The position numbers were made by a program, and so were the translations under genes. 64,000 bases of DNA from Linnemannia hyalina (lineage: Eukaryota > Mortierellomycota > Mortierellomycetes > Mortierellales > Mortierellaceae), in the NCBI GenBank assembly GCA_019671135.1, contig JAHRHY010000007.1:1860001-1924000 (forward strand), given 5' to 3'. Positions 34,325 to 45,116 of the stretch are shown piece by piece. The number at the start of each line of letters is the position of its first letter. The first letter of the stretch is position 1. The notes below the pieces were generated by a model, which had not been told where the DNA came from, made no database searches, and saw only the letters and a program-made list of their open reading frames with translations.

Positions 34325-37169
34325 ATGTCACTCAGTCGACTTGCATCAGCGGCGTTTGTGCCGTCTCCCAGGAGGACAACAGTGATGTCGTCGTTCACAT
34401 GGTCAAGGATCCGGTCTCACGCAACAAGGCCTCATGTAATCCCAATCTGTCGACGACCAACAGCACACTCGACATTCGCCTTCTCCACCTCGACCTCAGT
34501 CCGTTCTTCCAAGCCCCCCCGCCCTCATCACGCCATGGACGACATTCAGACGAAGAAGATTCGACGGAAAGCCACTAAGGCCGTCTTCAGCGACGTTTCG
34601 ACAACTTCAACAGCTTCAACAGCAGCAAAATCAGCCGCAAAATCAGCCGCAAAATCAGCAAAAACAGCAGCAGCAGGAGCGGGACGGTCCACGACAACAT
34701 CAACAGCTACTAGTTCCTCGAGTCGTATTATGCCATTGAAGCGAGGCCGCGATTGCGACCACCATGGTCGCCACCACGACCCTTACTACTACAAGCGGGA
34801 TAAGCACGATAGGCGTCGTCGCGAGGACAGGGATGACCATCAACACCAGCGGGACTCACAACAGCAACAGGCACAAGGACGATCAAGTCGCCTTCGATAC
34901 GAAGACTTTGTTCAACCAGGTCACCACCGCCAGCACCATCTCTACCGCCAACGGTTCTGGCACTACATCCGTCAACAACAAATGCATAATCATGCTCGGG
35001 ACTATGGCCACCATCGAGGAGGCGGAGGATTCAACCCACGAGATCACCGCCAACATGGCCCCGATGGATTCAACAACCCCTGGTGGAGTCAATGGAACCA
35101 CCACTGGACGCCATGGATGCTACAGTTGCATCTAGAGGATGCTGCACGGAAGGCGTTCGTTGTCGGGATTGCGGTCGTCTGTGGAGGCTATGGGTTCTAC
35201 CATTTCAAGGTCAAGAAGAAGGAAGAGTGGAAGAAAATGCGGGAGGACTTTTGGAGGATTCGAGAGAAGTTGTTGGACACAGGGGAGGACCCGCCTTGGG
35301 TGGTGAAGAAGATGGGGCGTGAGCCTTTTACGAGGCCGGATCCTTGGGCTGGAGCTAGTGGCGGTGGGAGAGGAACCCTGACTGCTCCGGGTACAATGAC
35401 TCTTGGGATGAGCGGTTTTGGAGCTGGTGGTAGCGGTCCAAAGGATTTGAAGACAGGATTGGTGTCGCAAGGATTACAGGCCTCGGAAAAGGACCTCAGG
35501 ATGCTGACACCCGAGACTCTGGAGAAACGACTCGGACAGAACCAGCGATCGTTCAAAATCGTCCCGCCACACCAGCATACTAGGAGGCGGAAAGAGGCTC
35601 CAGGCTACATGGTACCACGGTCCCGGAATATCGTCCTCGGATACACACTCAACCAAGTCGCGTCCAACTACCCGATCGAGGACGACATGTCACAACATTT
35701 CATCCGCAACTACAACTATCATGGCGAGGAAAACGAACCGGAGCGTTACTTCTTTGGCGTTTTTGACGGACACTCGGGCTGGTGCTGCTCTCAAAAGGTG
35801 GCCCAAGAACTGGCTCCCTCCATCTCCAAGGAACTCAACCTTGTCCGCAACCCTCGGGACCCTCAGGCCGTCTCAGAAGCGATCGAACGTGGGTTTCTGA
35901 AACTGGACCTGAGGATCGTTCAGGATTCTGTGAAAAGAGTTCTGGAGCACCCATCTCGACCTCTCGCATGCTCTTCACTCCTTCCCGCCATTTCTGGATC
36001 CTGTGCGCTGATGGCCTATGTCGACTCGAGAGACAATGATCTCTATGTGGCGAGTGTGGGTGACAGTCGAGCTGTCATGGGTGTGCGTGAGCCTACGGCT
36101 GATGGGCGAGGACATGTCTGGAGAGCTATTCCGCTGTCGTTTGATCAGACTGGACGCAATCCATGGGAGGTCAAGAGGTTGCAGGAGGAGCATCCTGGTG
36201 AAGAGTCGACTGTCGTCCGACGTGGTCGTGTCCTTGGTGGTCTTGGTAAGTTTTATTGCTAGGATCATTGCTTTCCTTCGTCTCATCTATATCATTTTTT
36301 TTCCACTTCTTGAACTTTGATCCACGGCACTTTAATTCTAACCTTCAATTCCCCTCAATTCTTGCACGAAATAGAACCAACACGCGCATTCGGAGATGCG
36401 CGTTACAAATGGACTAAAGAAATTCAGGATAAGGTCTTCAGTCTCTTCCCAGCCTACCGTGAGCCACGGCCCAACTACAAAACCCCTCCCTATGTCACTG
36501 CAAAACCCGTAGTCCGGCATCACAAGCTCCGTTCCGAGGATCGATTTATGATCATGGCGACGGATGGACTGTGGGATAAACTGACATCGGACGAAGCTGT
36601 CCAGTTGGTGGGACAATTGTTGGATGGCAAGACTGGGCATGATGAGATGGTCCTGGATCAGGAAGCCATTCTGGCGTACAGACGGCAAGTCAAGGCTAAA
36701 CGCCAGGCAGCATCTCTTGTGGCGGTAGCAAGCTCACAGGTCGCACAGGCTCAGAAACAGCAACAGCAGGAGGAAGAAGAGGAAGAACTCACACCAGCAA
36801 ACTTGCGGCCCAAAGGTCCCGCAAGTCAAGTAAGAAAGTTCACATACAGAGATCAAGCCAACGCGTCAACACACCTTATCCGCAACGCGCTCGGTGGCGC
36901 CGATGATGACAGATTGGCCGCGACACTATTGATCCCGTCGCCTCAAAGCCGTCAACACCGCGACGATATTAGTGGTATGTTGTTTTGTTCTCTATGTTTT
37001 GAATGTGGAGCTTTATGTCTAAGAGGATAGTTCATGCGTACTAAATTTCTTTGCTTTGGTACGACTAATGTGTGCGCTAGTGACGGTGGTGTTCTTTGGA
37101 CGGCAGGATATCAAAATGGCTTTGTCGGATGCTCAAGATGCTACCCAGGGACTCACTCCCATCCGTTAA
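34325..37169 (+). CDS. PTC5: Mitochondrial PP2C protein phosphatase (PTC5 / pyruvate dehydrogenase phosphatase-like)
   Basis: Three exons, 34325-36245, 36375-36974 and 37081-37169, join in phase 1 to give 869 residues. The start is the ATG of MSLSRLASAAF, which opens a basic, Ser-rich mitochondrial presequence; in-frame codons upstream are probably leader. A His/Arg/Asp/Gln-rich linker (about 125-260) precedes one membrane segment (about 275-295, KAFVVGIAVVCGGYGF). The PP2C domain follows: VFDGHSGW (metal-binding D481), VASVGDSRAV, LEPTRAFGDARYKW, ATDGLWD (D704), and DD at the exon 2/3 junction before VTVVFFG. Intermembrane PP2C enzymes of this type dephosphorylate pyruvate dehydrogenase E1-alpha in yeast; the substrate here is inferred. 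The linker is longer than in yeast Ptc5 (572 residues). Confidence 0.88.
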
Positions 37170-37245
37170 GAATCACACAAAAAAATAATAAAGAATGAAG
37201 AAAAGGAGCCCTCAGCATTGATACGTCTCTCTTCCACAACGTTTG

Positions 37246-37251
37246 AATAAA
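37246..37251 (+). terminator. Poly(A) signal of the PTC5-like gene
   Basis: AATAAA about 75 bases past the TAA stop; an A-rich AATAATAAAG also lies nearer, around 37185. Confidence 0.4.
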
Positions 37252-37310
37252 ATGAAGACCATGGCATTCCTTAACTGCATCATGCACGGTCGCGGGCAAA
37301 AAATATGGAA

Positions 37311-37383
37311 TGCTCACTGCAGGGATCGAACCTGCGGCCTTTGCGTTATTAGCACAACGCTCTACCGACTAAGCTAAGCGAGC
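37311..37383 (-). tRNA. tRNA-Ile(AAT)
   Basis: A 73-nt intronless cloverleaf reads on the minus strand. The acceptor stem pairs GCTCGCT with AGTGAGC (one G-T wobble) and has discriminator A. The D-arm contains the A box TAGCTTAGTCGG. The anticodon stem TTGTG/CGCAA has one T-G pair and loop CTAATAA, giving anticodon AAT (isoleucine; A34 is normally edited to inosine). The T-arm GCAGG-TTCGATC-CCTGC contains the B box GGTTCGATCCC. A T6 run follows within ten bases and would terminate RNA polymerase III. It lies in the 3' flank of the PTC5-like gene on the opposite strand. Confidence 0.97.
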
Positions 37384-37533
37384 TTTACAAGCCACCCATC
37401 CCATACCAATCACACAACCTAAGCGAGTCGCTATTGGCTGTGCAATTGATATATAATTAATTTTTACTGAATTATTTATAGTTACCGATATTTCGCGTCT
37501 AAGCCACAGTTCCTTAAGTGCAAGACACACCTG

Positions 37534-38295
37534 ATGAAGGAATCTGGTTGGCAGCCGAGACCACCACTGAACGAAAAAAAAAAAGAGACCACCACTGAGA
37601 TCTGGAAGAAGGCCACGGGCAAGATTAACGAGTGGGGTGTGCAGGCGACAAACAGCTACAACGCAGCCAGGAAGCGGGAATACAAACGCGCGGTGGACAG
37701 CGGTCGTCAGGTACCAAGGCCAGTACCCATACACTGGTGGCCCCCTTCGGATGCGGATCATGTACGAGGATTTTCCTCCATCGGTGGAGCTCGAGCCGTG
37801 CACAGCGGCAGTCCAGCTCTCGATCGAGACGAGAAACCGATGTGGAACGTGTCGGATCTCCTCCGCGGCATCACCCCCTTGAGCATGTTGACTGAATGGT
37901 CCGCGGTCTTCCGGACCCCAATGTCCATCGCCAAGACAGTCCTTCACAAGTTTGTTGGCTACCTGGAGGCGCAGGCCTCGAAGCTGATCTGGAAACCTCG
38001 GTGCTCCGCGACGATCGCGTGGGAGCAGACCATGGGTATCTCTGCCAAGAACAAGACATCCAAGTACACAGGCCCCCGAGGTGACTGGAGTCAAGGATAC
38101 GGTTACATCACGCACGATGGTTTCTGTCCGTGTGGCGCTTCGCTAGCCACACATGATGAAGGAAGGTGCCCTGGAGCGACCAAGGACCCACGCGCTGCCG
38201 GCGAGCGGTTGTTGGACACACTGAAAAGTTTGGTCTATACCCTTTACTTCCGAATGTCTCCCTTGAGTCGTCTGTCGAGAAACAAAATTGTGTAA
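37534..38295 (+). mobile_element. Probable 3'-terminal fragment of a LINE-type retrotransposon
   Basis: An open frame of 253 codons without introns matches no host gene I know. Its C-terminal third carries a CCHC-type cluster (CPCGASLATHDEGRC, spacing C-x-C-x6-H-x4-C), the kind of zinc knuckle found at the end of non-LTR retrotransposon polymerases. It is preceded by a Trp/Arg-rich stretch (KLIWKPRCSATIAWEQTMGI). The TAA stop runs straight into A8, like a poly(A) tail. No reverse transcriptase core is present, so this would be a 5'-truncated copy. It sits 150 bp upstream of the tRNA-Ile start, recalling tRNA-targeting elements. Near its 5' end a 14-bp sequence is duplicated around an A11 run (37557-37598). 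It could alternatively be a lineage-specific host gene. Confidence 0.45.
37557..37598. repeat. 14-bp direct repeat flanking a poly-A run
   Basis: GAGACCACCACTGA occurs at 37557-37570 and again at 37585-37598, separated by ACG plus eleven A. The two copies are read in different frames of the surrounding open frame, so the upstream start codon may not be original. Confidence 0.85.
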
Positions 38296-38416
38296 AAAAA
38301 AGTCTTCAACTGCATGGTTTGACTCTCCGTTAATGCATTGTTTGGATAGGAAAAACTACTAGATTTTCTTCAAAGGAAACTGGCAAGAAGGAAATGATGA
38401 AAGGTAGAGTGCTTTA

Positions 38417-40043
38417 TTATCGTCTCTGCTGGTTTGGGTAATTTTGTTGATGTTGATGCTGCTGGGAGCGCTGCTGCATGTGTTGAGGAGGATGATGTTG
38501 GATATTCTGCCCCTGGGCGATCAGACCACGAATATTGTTGATAAAGTTCGCCGTGATCTCCAGGAACCGGTCCGGTTGTCTCCCTTGACTGTTTATCCGT
38601 ATTTCACGTTCTCGAGCCAATTCCGCTGCGTTGACAAACTCAATCTCCAGTTCATGCGTAAGGTCCAGTTGGGTTTGTTGTACAGTTGGCCGCATTTGAC
38701 TGTAGCTGGGTGGCTGGGCAGGGTTGTTGGGCATGTTGTTGGATTTGACTTGAGTGAGATCAATCTTGAGGTTGTTGAGTTGATAGGAGACACGGTCCTT
38801 TTTGCGTTCACGCTCTGGGTTTCCGCTAGGCAGGTCGACTAATGCATTTGCAACATAACACGAAAGACTATGATCAGCAGAGGTATCTTCAAGTATCGAT
38901 TCTGAAGTCCAAGCAAAAGGTTGACTAGCCTCTCTCACAACAAAAAAAAAACAGAAGCTTCCCATACCTGGTTCTTCTACGTTGACAGAGATACGATAGT
39001 CAAAGGGTCTCCGGGGTGAGAAAATGTCCAAATCCGCGATCCTTCGTTTCTGAATACTTCCGATGACTGCATTGGTCTTTTGATCTCTGCTAACTCGAGT
39101 CTTCTTGCCCTGGACGGTGAAGAACTGATCCGTCTCATACGTATGTTTGTATGCCACCTATACAGTTACGTTGAGATCCAAATAATAAATAAAATCTGGT
39201 GAGTCCTTGTCGTCGCTTGATCGCGATGCATATCCAGCTCCAAAAAAACCCACTTGTGTTGGAGTTGTACCTTGGACTCTGAATGCTGAGACATCTCACC
39301 TGACTTGTTCAAACACCTATTGAAGTGAGCATGTTGTGCCTATGGAACAAATAAAAACACCGAACATTGATATCCGATGGCTAATTAATGTGCAGTCCCC
39401 AAGAATGATACATATCACGTCCATACCGTTTGAGAATCTTGACCTCTTTCATATGCGAATAATTACCACGGTCATGTCCGATGAAAAAGTGTACCATCTG
39501 CTACTTGTCTCTGCCAAGACAACCTCGTTCTGGACGGGCATCTGAATCCGCTGTTGAGTGGTCTTGTCTATTAAAATTCCGACCTTTGCCTCAATCTAAA
39601 CACGATGCACACAGTATGAATAAACATTAGTGTAGTTCCTTAAGAGCGTGTTACAAACTACGCACGTTTGTCCCTGAAGCCTTCGCCATATGTCGCGTGC
39701 TATTTATTACCTCAACGTTTTCGCCGTGACAGCGGTCATACAAAAAGTCGGCGACGGCTTGTACCACATCGTCTGGGATGTTGGAACCGAAGAACAACGC
39801 AGGTCGTGGAGGACGCGGGCGCTGTTGTTGTTCAGGGTGTGGTGGCGCTGCTGAGGGTGTACCATCTGCAAGTAGAGAGGACGACGACGATGATTCCTCT
39901 GGGCGAGGCCTCTTTGAGGATGAGCCGTCTCGTCCTTCCTGACCGCTGGTAGATGTTGCGCCTGCTCCATTGGACGATGGGGCAGCTGTTTCCTGTGCTT
40001 CTTCCTCGCGTGGCCGCTTCTTGGTCGTTCCTTGATCAGACAT
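38417..40043 (-). CDS. CET1: mRNA-capping enzyme beta subunit, RNA 5'-triphosphatase (Cet1/Pct1)
   Basis: Five exons give a continuous frame of 380 residues: 40043-39711, 39595-39467, 39339-39271, 39157-38968 and 38838-38417. The start is the ATG of MSDQGTTKKRPREEE. The enzyme removes the gamma-phosphate from nascent mRNA 5' ends, the first capping step, using the metal-dependent tunnel fold specific to fungi and some protists. Visible motifs are ENVEIEAKVG (first glutamate-rich metal-binding motif, across the exon 1/2 join), YKHTYETDQFF, PFDYRISVNVEEPV, ERKKDRVSY, LKIDLTQV and THELEIEF (second metal-binding motif). The N-terminus is disordered and Ser/Pro-rich; the C-terminus is Gln/His-rich. 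For exon 3 a donor GTGAGA at 39299 is also possible, but only GTACAA at 39270 keeps the frame. An AATAAA overlaps the stop codon. Confidence 0.92.
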
Positions 40044-40354
40044 GGGTTGTTGAATGAGTGAGTGAGTGAGAAGCTTGCTTGGAAACAATGGAGGGATGTT
40101 GAGTTAGACAAAACGCGGAGTAGTTGAAGCAGCAGCTGGCTGCTATTCCAGTCACAGCAGCGCGTGTTGTGGCAAAGCCACTTTAGCTTTCATTTTTCTC
40201 CTTTTTGAACCGAGTTAAAAAAAACGCGGGTTTACGTCTCAGCCCAACTCTTTCACAGCACAAGGAACTCATTCTAACAACAACAACAACAACCACACAC
40301 GCACTCAGAGAACAAGGAGACAAAGGACAAAGAAAAAGCAAGAGACACAAAAGA
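40044..40354. promoter_or_regulatory. Divergent promoter between CET1 and MRM1
   Basis: About 310 bp separates two divergent start codons, so both core promoters lie here. The MRM1 side has an AAC-repeat and A-rich leader (40275-40355). I could not identify a TATA box or any factor site with confidence. Confidence 0.55.
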
Positions 40355-42346
40355 ATGGCACACGTTTGCAGGAATTTCCCTCATTCTCGAGGCACCTCAT
40401 GGCTCCTCCGTACACCTCTCACCACCACTGCCACCAAACCCACCCATATCCACCTCTTACTGGCACGTCCCAATACCGCAGATGGACGACGACACTTCAC
40501 AGCCGCTACAGCAATCATGAAGGACTCCTCGAGCTGGACAGATGTTACACCTACGTTTGGTTCACGGGACCGCCGATCCTCGCCTAGGAGCAACAGCAGG
40601 ATGTCCGCTGCTGGTGGTGACGATCCCTTTGAAAGGCTGGATAGGGGCGACGGCCGCAACGACCGCGACCGCGATCACGGCAGGGACAAGAACAGGGATA
40701 GGAGCTCGGTCAAGTTTGGACGTTCATCTTTCCCACCTCGAGAATCGTCCTCTCGTGACCGATTCGGTCCCTCTTCTTCACCTTCGTCGCGATCCCCTCG
40801 GTCATACAACAACGACAGCGGGAACAGAGACAATGTGCATCGAGGAGGAAGCGGTCGGTCATACGATCCGAGCATAACTGATCGCCGCGGAGGGCCCAGT
40901 CAGAACATGGCTTCAGAACACGACTACCTGTATTCACCCAATGTGGTCATCCCAGCCCTGAGTAATGGCTTCCGCACCCCCTACAAGCTGTATTATTCAA
41001 ATACCCTCATCCAGAACCGGAAAAAGTACGCAGGAGGCACCTTTTCTTGTCGTATGGACGTTTTCCTGACATGTCTTTTTCCTTTGGGTACATGACTAAC
41101 GCGCATCTTAATTTGATCTCTTTTTTATTCTTTTAGGCGCAAGGAAGATCCAGTAGCTGACTGTATTGAGCTCGCCAAAAGGCATGACATCCCAGTTGTC
41201 AAAACAGACAAGCATCAATTGAACGAAATGTCCGGCCAGCGTCCTCACCAGGTAGCAATAATTAGGTTGTTGTTCTTATTTCGCCCTGTCGCTTGTTCCT
41301 CGAACTCCAACCTCGAACTCCAACCTCGGATCACTAATCCGTCTATTTCTCATGAATCCTAACAATAGGGTATAGTCTTGGAAGCATCCAAGTTGAAGGA
41401 GACAATGGTCGCAGGATTAGGACCTGTATCAGTCCATACGAATGACTACCAACTAATCTACAAGGCTGCTGGACGGGACAAATATTTGTCGACCCGGGAG
41501 AACGAACCTCCAGTATGGATCGCCCTTGACGAGGTGGTCGACCCCCAGAACCTGGGCGCTATCCTGCGGACGTCTCTCTTTATGGGCGTTGATGGTGTCG
41601 TAGTTTGCCACAAGAACAGTGCCCCTCTCTCGGCCGTTGTTGCGAAGGCTAGTGCTGGAGCTCTTGAGGAACGACCTACCTACGGTGTCTCCAGTCTCGT
41701 CAACTTTATCAAAGTACGACAAGGTGTTAAAAGAGGGGCCATTAGTTTTGGCTGTGGAGTGGGATCATACGTGGTTCTCTCAGTCTTCTGCAGTCGTGCA
41801 GCTGTACTAACCATCATCAATTTTTACTGGCGTTATTATCTCTCATAGAAATCACAAGAGAACGGATGGCACGTTGTGGGCGCACATGTAACATACGGAT
41901 CCAAACGCAACCGTCCCCTTCACACCTGGCCCGAAACCGGCGTCGACCAGCCAACATTACTGATCATGGGCAGCGAGGGCAACGGACTCCGAAAACAGGT
42001 CATGAACCAGTGCGATTCGTTTATTCAGATCCCTACCTTGTCCGGCGCCCCCACGGGAGTCGATTCCTTGAACGTCAGTGTTGCCACAGGGATTATCTTG
42101 TCGAAATTAATGGGAGGACGGTTCTTGAGGTTGCCCAAGAACTTGAAGAAGTACCCGCATAGGGTTTCTCGTTTTGGTGCTGGTGTCGAAGGCGAAGACG
42201 AGGAAGATGAGGATGAGGAAGGTGAGGATAAGGAAGAAGAAGAAGAGGATGACGAAGAAGAAGAAGAGGAGAAGGACGAGGAAGACGAGGAGAAGCCTGT
42301 CGGTACTGGCCAGGCACCCAAGAAAAAGAGCAGCCTACCTTTTTAG
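40355..42346 (+). CDS. MRM1: Mitochondrial large-subunit rRNA 2'-O-ribose methyltransferase (MRM1, SpoU family)
   Basis: Four exons, 40355-41025, 41137-41251, 41369-41713 and 41849-42346, join in phase (2, 0, 0) to give 542 residues. An Arg-rich, acid-poor N-terminus (MAHVCRNF to about residue 50) is a likely mitochondrial presequence, followed by a long Arg/Ser/Asp-rich linker. A substrate-binding part (SNTLIQNRKKRKEDP) leads into the SpoU catalytic domain with all three knot motifs: NLGAILRTSLFMGVDGV, LLIMGSEGNGL, and SLNVSVATGIILS. Yeast Mrm1 methylates a guanosine in the 21S rRNA peptidyl-transferase loop using S-adenosylmethionine. The C-terminus ends in about 45 residues dominated by Glu/Asp and then a short Lys-rich end, unusual for this family. 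It is divergent from CET1. Confidence 0.92.
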
Positions 42347-42449
42347 TTGTACACCATAGACAATTTTTTGCATGCAAGAATAATTGTTTGCACGTTTTCT
42401 TTTTTGTTTGTTTGTCTGTTAATGCTCCACTGAAGGGAATGTACGCTAT

Positions 42450-45116
42450 TTAAATGGTCATTGGTGACAAGGTCGATTGCACCAACTCAACGTGGTGGTC
42501 TTCCAAAATCCTACGCATCCGCATTTGTCGCTTCAACAAGTCCACGCCCTTCCACTGCCCGCCACAACCACCACCACTTACAACACCGCCACCAATACCG
42601 CCACCCTGACTACCTCCTGCCATGATAGTACTCTTCTCACAGACAAGCGTCCGCAGATGAGGCATATGCTCAAACATTTCCCGGATCTCTTCAGGACTCC
42701 ACACCCGCCCCTGTTGGTTCAACAACGCCAACGACTGGATATGAACATTGGGTCCAAACCCTCTCCTCAATAAGTGTTCAATTCCTTTTGCCTGGACTCC
42801 CAGATGTTTGAGTCGCGGGAGTGTCTCGAGCTGTGCTTGCAGTTCGCGGAAGGGGTCGCTGAGGCGGTGGTACCGCCAGAGGTGGTACATTGGGTAACCC
42901 TGGTAGTGGGCGATCGAATATGGGTCGTGGATCACATTGCTGTTGTTGATTCCTGCAGTGATGTTGGTGGCGTTAGCGGGTCCTCCATTGTTGGTGGTGT
43001 TGGTGCCTCCGGTTCCTCCATGGCCGCCAAGAGTCAAGTCCTGGTTCCCGGATGGGCTCCGCATGTGGTGTGGGTTAGGTGATAGGTGGTGGTAGAGTTG
43101 CGGTTGGAGGTGCTCGCTGCTTGACCGGATCCGATCCACAAACATCTGTCCACCAACCTCGAGTCGCTCCAAGGTGCTGGCACAGGCCCACAGTCTCCTT
43201 TTGACTGCTGCTGCTGTTGCTGTTGCAGGTGTCGTCGTCGCCGGCACCGTAGCAGTACCAGTCGCAGCACCAGTAGCATTAACCCCGTTGAAGGGCTCAT
43301 CCGTCAGATCCTTAAAGATGTTGAGCGTAGGCTTGGAGAGGTAGAGCGACAGATCCTGAAGTCGCTGGCAGTACATAAAGATGGGTAGGATCCCGACATC
43401 CGTGACGTGAGGGCACCATTGAACCGACAGCTTCTCAAGACAAGCCCCCTGATAGCGCGCAATCGTCTCCATAACGGTGTCGTTCAACTGTCGCAAGTAC
43501 GCCAGTCGAATGCTCTTCAGTCTTAGACCCGTTGTCTCCTTGCTCGCCGTTAATGTTGATGCAGCACCTCCTGATCCATTGACCCCTGAAGATGTTGTTG
43601 CTGTTGTTCCTGGCGCATGTGAGCCTGCGGCTTGATGCGAGGCGAAAGCAGTAGTAGCAGTAGCGCTGCTCCTTGGAATCGTTTCAAAGAGCTGTTTCAA
43701 GGCATCAGCGTCAACATATGGGACAGACCGCAAAGAGAGCGACTCGAGGAGGGGAGAATGCTGGAGGATGGCAGCGACGGCCGGCTTAGTTAGGAGTCGA
43801 CAGTCGTGCAAATTGAGTTCCTTCAATTGGGGGGCATGTCGGAGGAACCACTCGAACTCGCGATCTGGGATCACACAAGAGTTGAAGGAGAGGTACTCCA
43901 GTGTTGGAGGGAGGGACGGCGATGATGACGATGAAGAAGACGGTGACGAGGGAGAAGAGGTGGTTGAGGAGGTTGAGGGGGAAGAGGAAGTGGTTGTGGC
44001 AGAGGTGGTTCCAAGGAGACTGGCAAGGAGGGCAGAGATTTCAATGGCAGCATGTCGTTCGCGAGAGTAGTCGGTCTGGTAGACTTCGGCCCTGGTGAGG
44101 GCAAGAGACTTGAGGGTCGTTCGGCAGTTGCCCAAGAGCTCCAGGAATGTCGAAAGACCAATCCGTCCCGTCACCGTAAAGACAAGGTCCAACCGTTCAA
44201 GCTGGCCGCCCAGACGTCTAGCAATGACACGGATAACCTCAGGTTCTAGACCTTCCAAGGTGACTTGCTTGGGTTTCTTAAGCAAGAAACTCGACGGTTG
44301 CTGTTGCATGTATCCTCGACGGAAGCCTGATCCTGGTGACCCACCGCCACCTCCTCCATTACTACCACCACTAACACCGTGGAGTCCGTTGGCAGTAGCG
44401 ATCTCGGTCTTGTTGACAACCTCAAACTTGAAGACCTTGAGGCGAGGCAGTGAGCTGAGGAGATCATCCAGTCTCTCTAGACTCATCACTGTTCTCGAGA
44501 TGTCGAGCTGGGTCAAATGCCAGCAGGTTTGGATCTGGGAGAGATGGTCCTGCACGGGAGGAGGAAGAGAAAGGGAGGCAGGGCTGAAGGCGGACGAGGA
44601 CGAGGATGGAGATGTGTGCGACGATACTGCCGCTCCTCCCGTCGAGCGTAGAAGAGGGACGGACGGAAGGCAGTACAGATTCGAGACCTCCAAGTTCCTG
44701 ATCCAACGTCCATACTTTTGAAAGTTCAAAAACGGCGGAATATACTGCTGATGCTGCCCATGCTGCAAATGCAGGTGTTGCTGCTGAAGAGAGTAGTATC
44801 TGTGCTGAACGTATCCCTGATAATTGTCGCGGGCGGGAGGGGCAGCAGCGAAGCTATGAAAGGCCGTCTTTCTGGTGGGATCGAGTGAGCTGGAATGAAC
44901 ACCTAGCGGAGCAGAGGTCCGACGGATATGGCATCGGACGGTCGAGTAGAGCGAGGATGACCATGCTTCATGCCATGCTCTGCAGACCAGGGCAGCGGCG
45001 GCGAGGTCCTGGATTTCGAGATAACGTTCGATCTCGTAGATTAGTTCGGGTATCAGGAGCGAGGTTGAACGGGTGGTTGATTCGGTTGTTGTAGTGAAGT
45101 CGATAGCGATGCCCAT
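42450..45116 (-). CDS. F-box and leucine-rich-repeat protein
   Basis: A single exon encodes 888 residues. Residues about 21-62 (LIPELIYEIERYLEIQDLAA, then LVCRAWHEAW) form an F-box, which binds Skp1 in SCF ubiquitin ligases. The rest holds irregular LRR units with the usual L-x-x-L-x-L spacing (for example LKELNLHDCRLLT, LESLSLRSV, LEKLSVQWCPHVTD). They are broken by Ser/Thr/Ala/Gly-rich insertions of 30-60 residues. The LRRs would choose the ubiquitination target, which cannot be told from sequence. Large expanded families of such proteins are common in Mortierella-like fungi. It ends about 100 bp from the converging MRM1 gene. Confidence 0.85.
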   Translation of the reverse strand: MGIAIDFTTTTESTTRSTSLLIPELIYEIERYLEIQDLAAAALVCRAWHEAWSSSLYSTVRCHIRRTSAPLGVHSSSLDPTRKTAFHSFAAAPPARDNYQGYVQHRYYSLQQQHLHLQHGQHQQYIPPFLNFQKYGRWIRNLEVSNLYCLPSVPLLRSTGGAAVSSHTSPSSSSSAFSPASLSLPPPVQDHLSQIQTCWHLTQLDISRTVMSLERLDDLLSSLPRLKVFKFEVVNKTEIATANGLHGVSGGSNGGGGGGSPGSGFRRGYMQQQPSSFLLKKPKQVTLEGLEPEVIRVIARRLGGQLERLDLVFTVTGRIGLSTFLELLGNCRTTLKSLALTRAEVYQTDYSRERHAAIEISALLASLLGTTSATTTSSSPSTSSTTSSPSSPSSSSSSSPSLPPTLEYLSFNSCVIPDREFEWFLRHAPQLKELNLHDCRLLTKPAVAAILQHSPLLESLSLRSVPYVDADALKQLFETIPRSSATATTAFASHQAAGSHAPGTTATTSSGVNGSGGAASTLTASKETTGLRLKSIRLAYLRQLNDTVMETIARYQGACLEKLSVQWCPHVTDVGILPIFMYCQRLQDLSLYLSKPTLNIFKDLTDEPFNGVNATGAATGTATVPATTTPATATAAAVKRRLWACASTLERLEVGGQMFVDRIRSSSEHLQPQLYHHLSPNPHHMRSPSGNQDLTLGGHGGTGGTNTTNNGGPANATNITAGINNSNVIHDPYSIAHYQGYPMYHLWRYHRLSDPFRELQAQLETLPRLKHLGVQAKGIEHLLRRGFGPNVHIQSLALLNQQGRVWSPEEIREMFEHMPHLRTLVCEKSTIMAGGSQGGGIGGGVVSGGGCGGQWKGVDLLKRQMRMRRILEDHHVELVQSTLSPMTI

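Noticed and set aside
37369..38115. Minus-strand frame of 248 codons overlapping the tRNA and retroelement fragment
   Set aside because: It runs through the tRNA gene, and the plus-strand frame has the CCHC knuckle and poly(A), so it is a better coding candidate.
39271..39300. Alternative donor GTGAGA for CET1 exon 3
   Set aside because: Using it leaves a frame that stops before the next conserved block; the GTACAA donor at 39270 gives an in-phase join to VAYKHTYETD.
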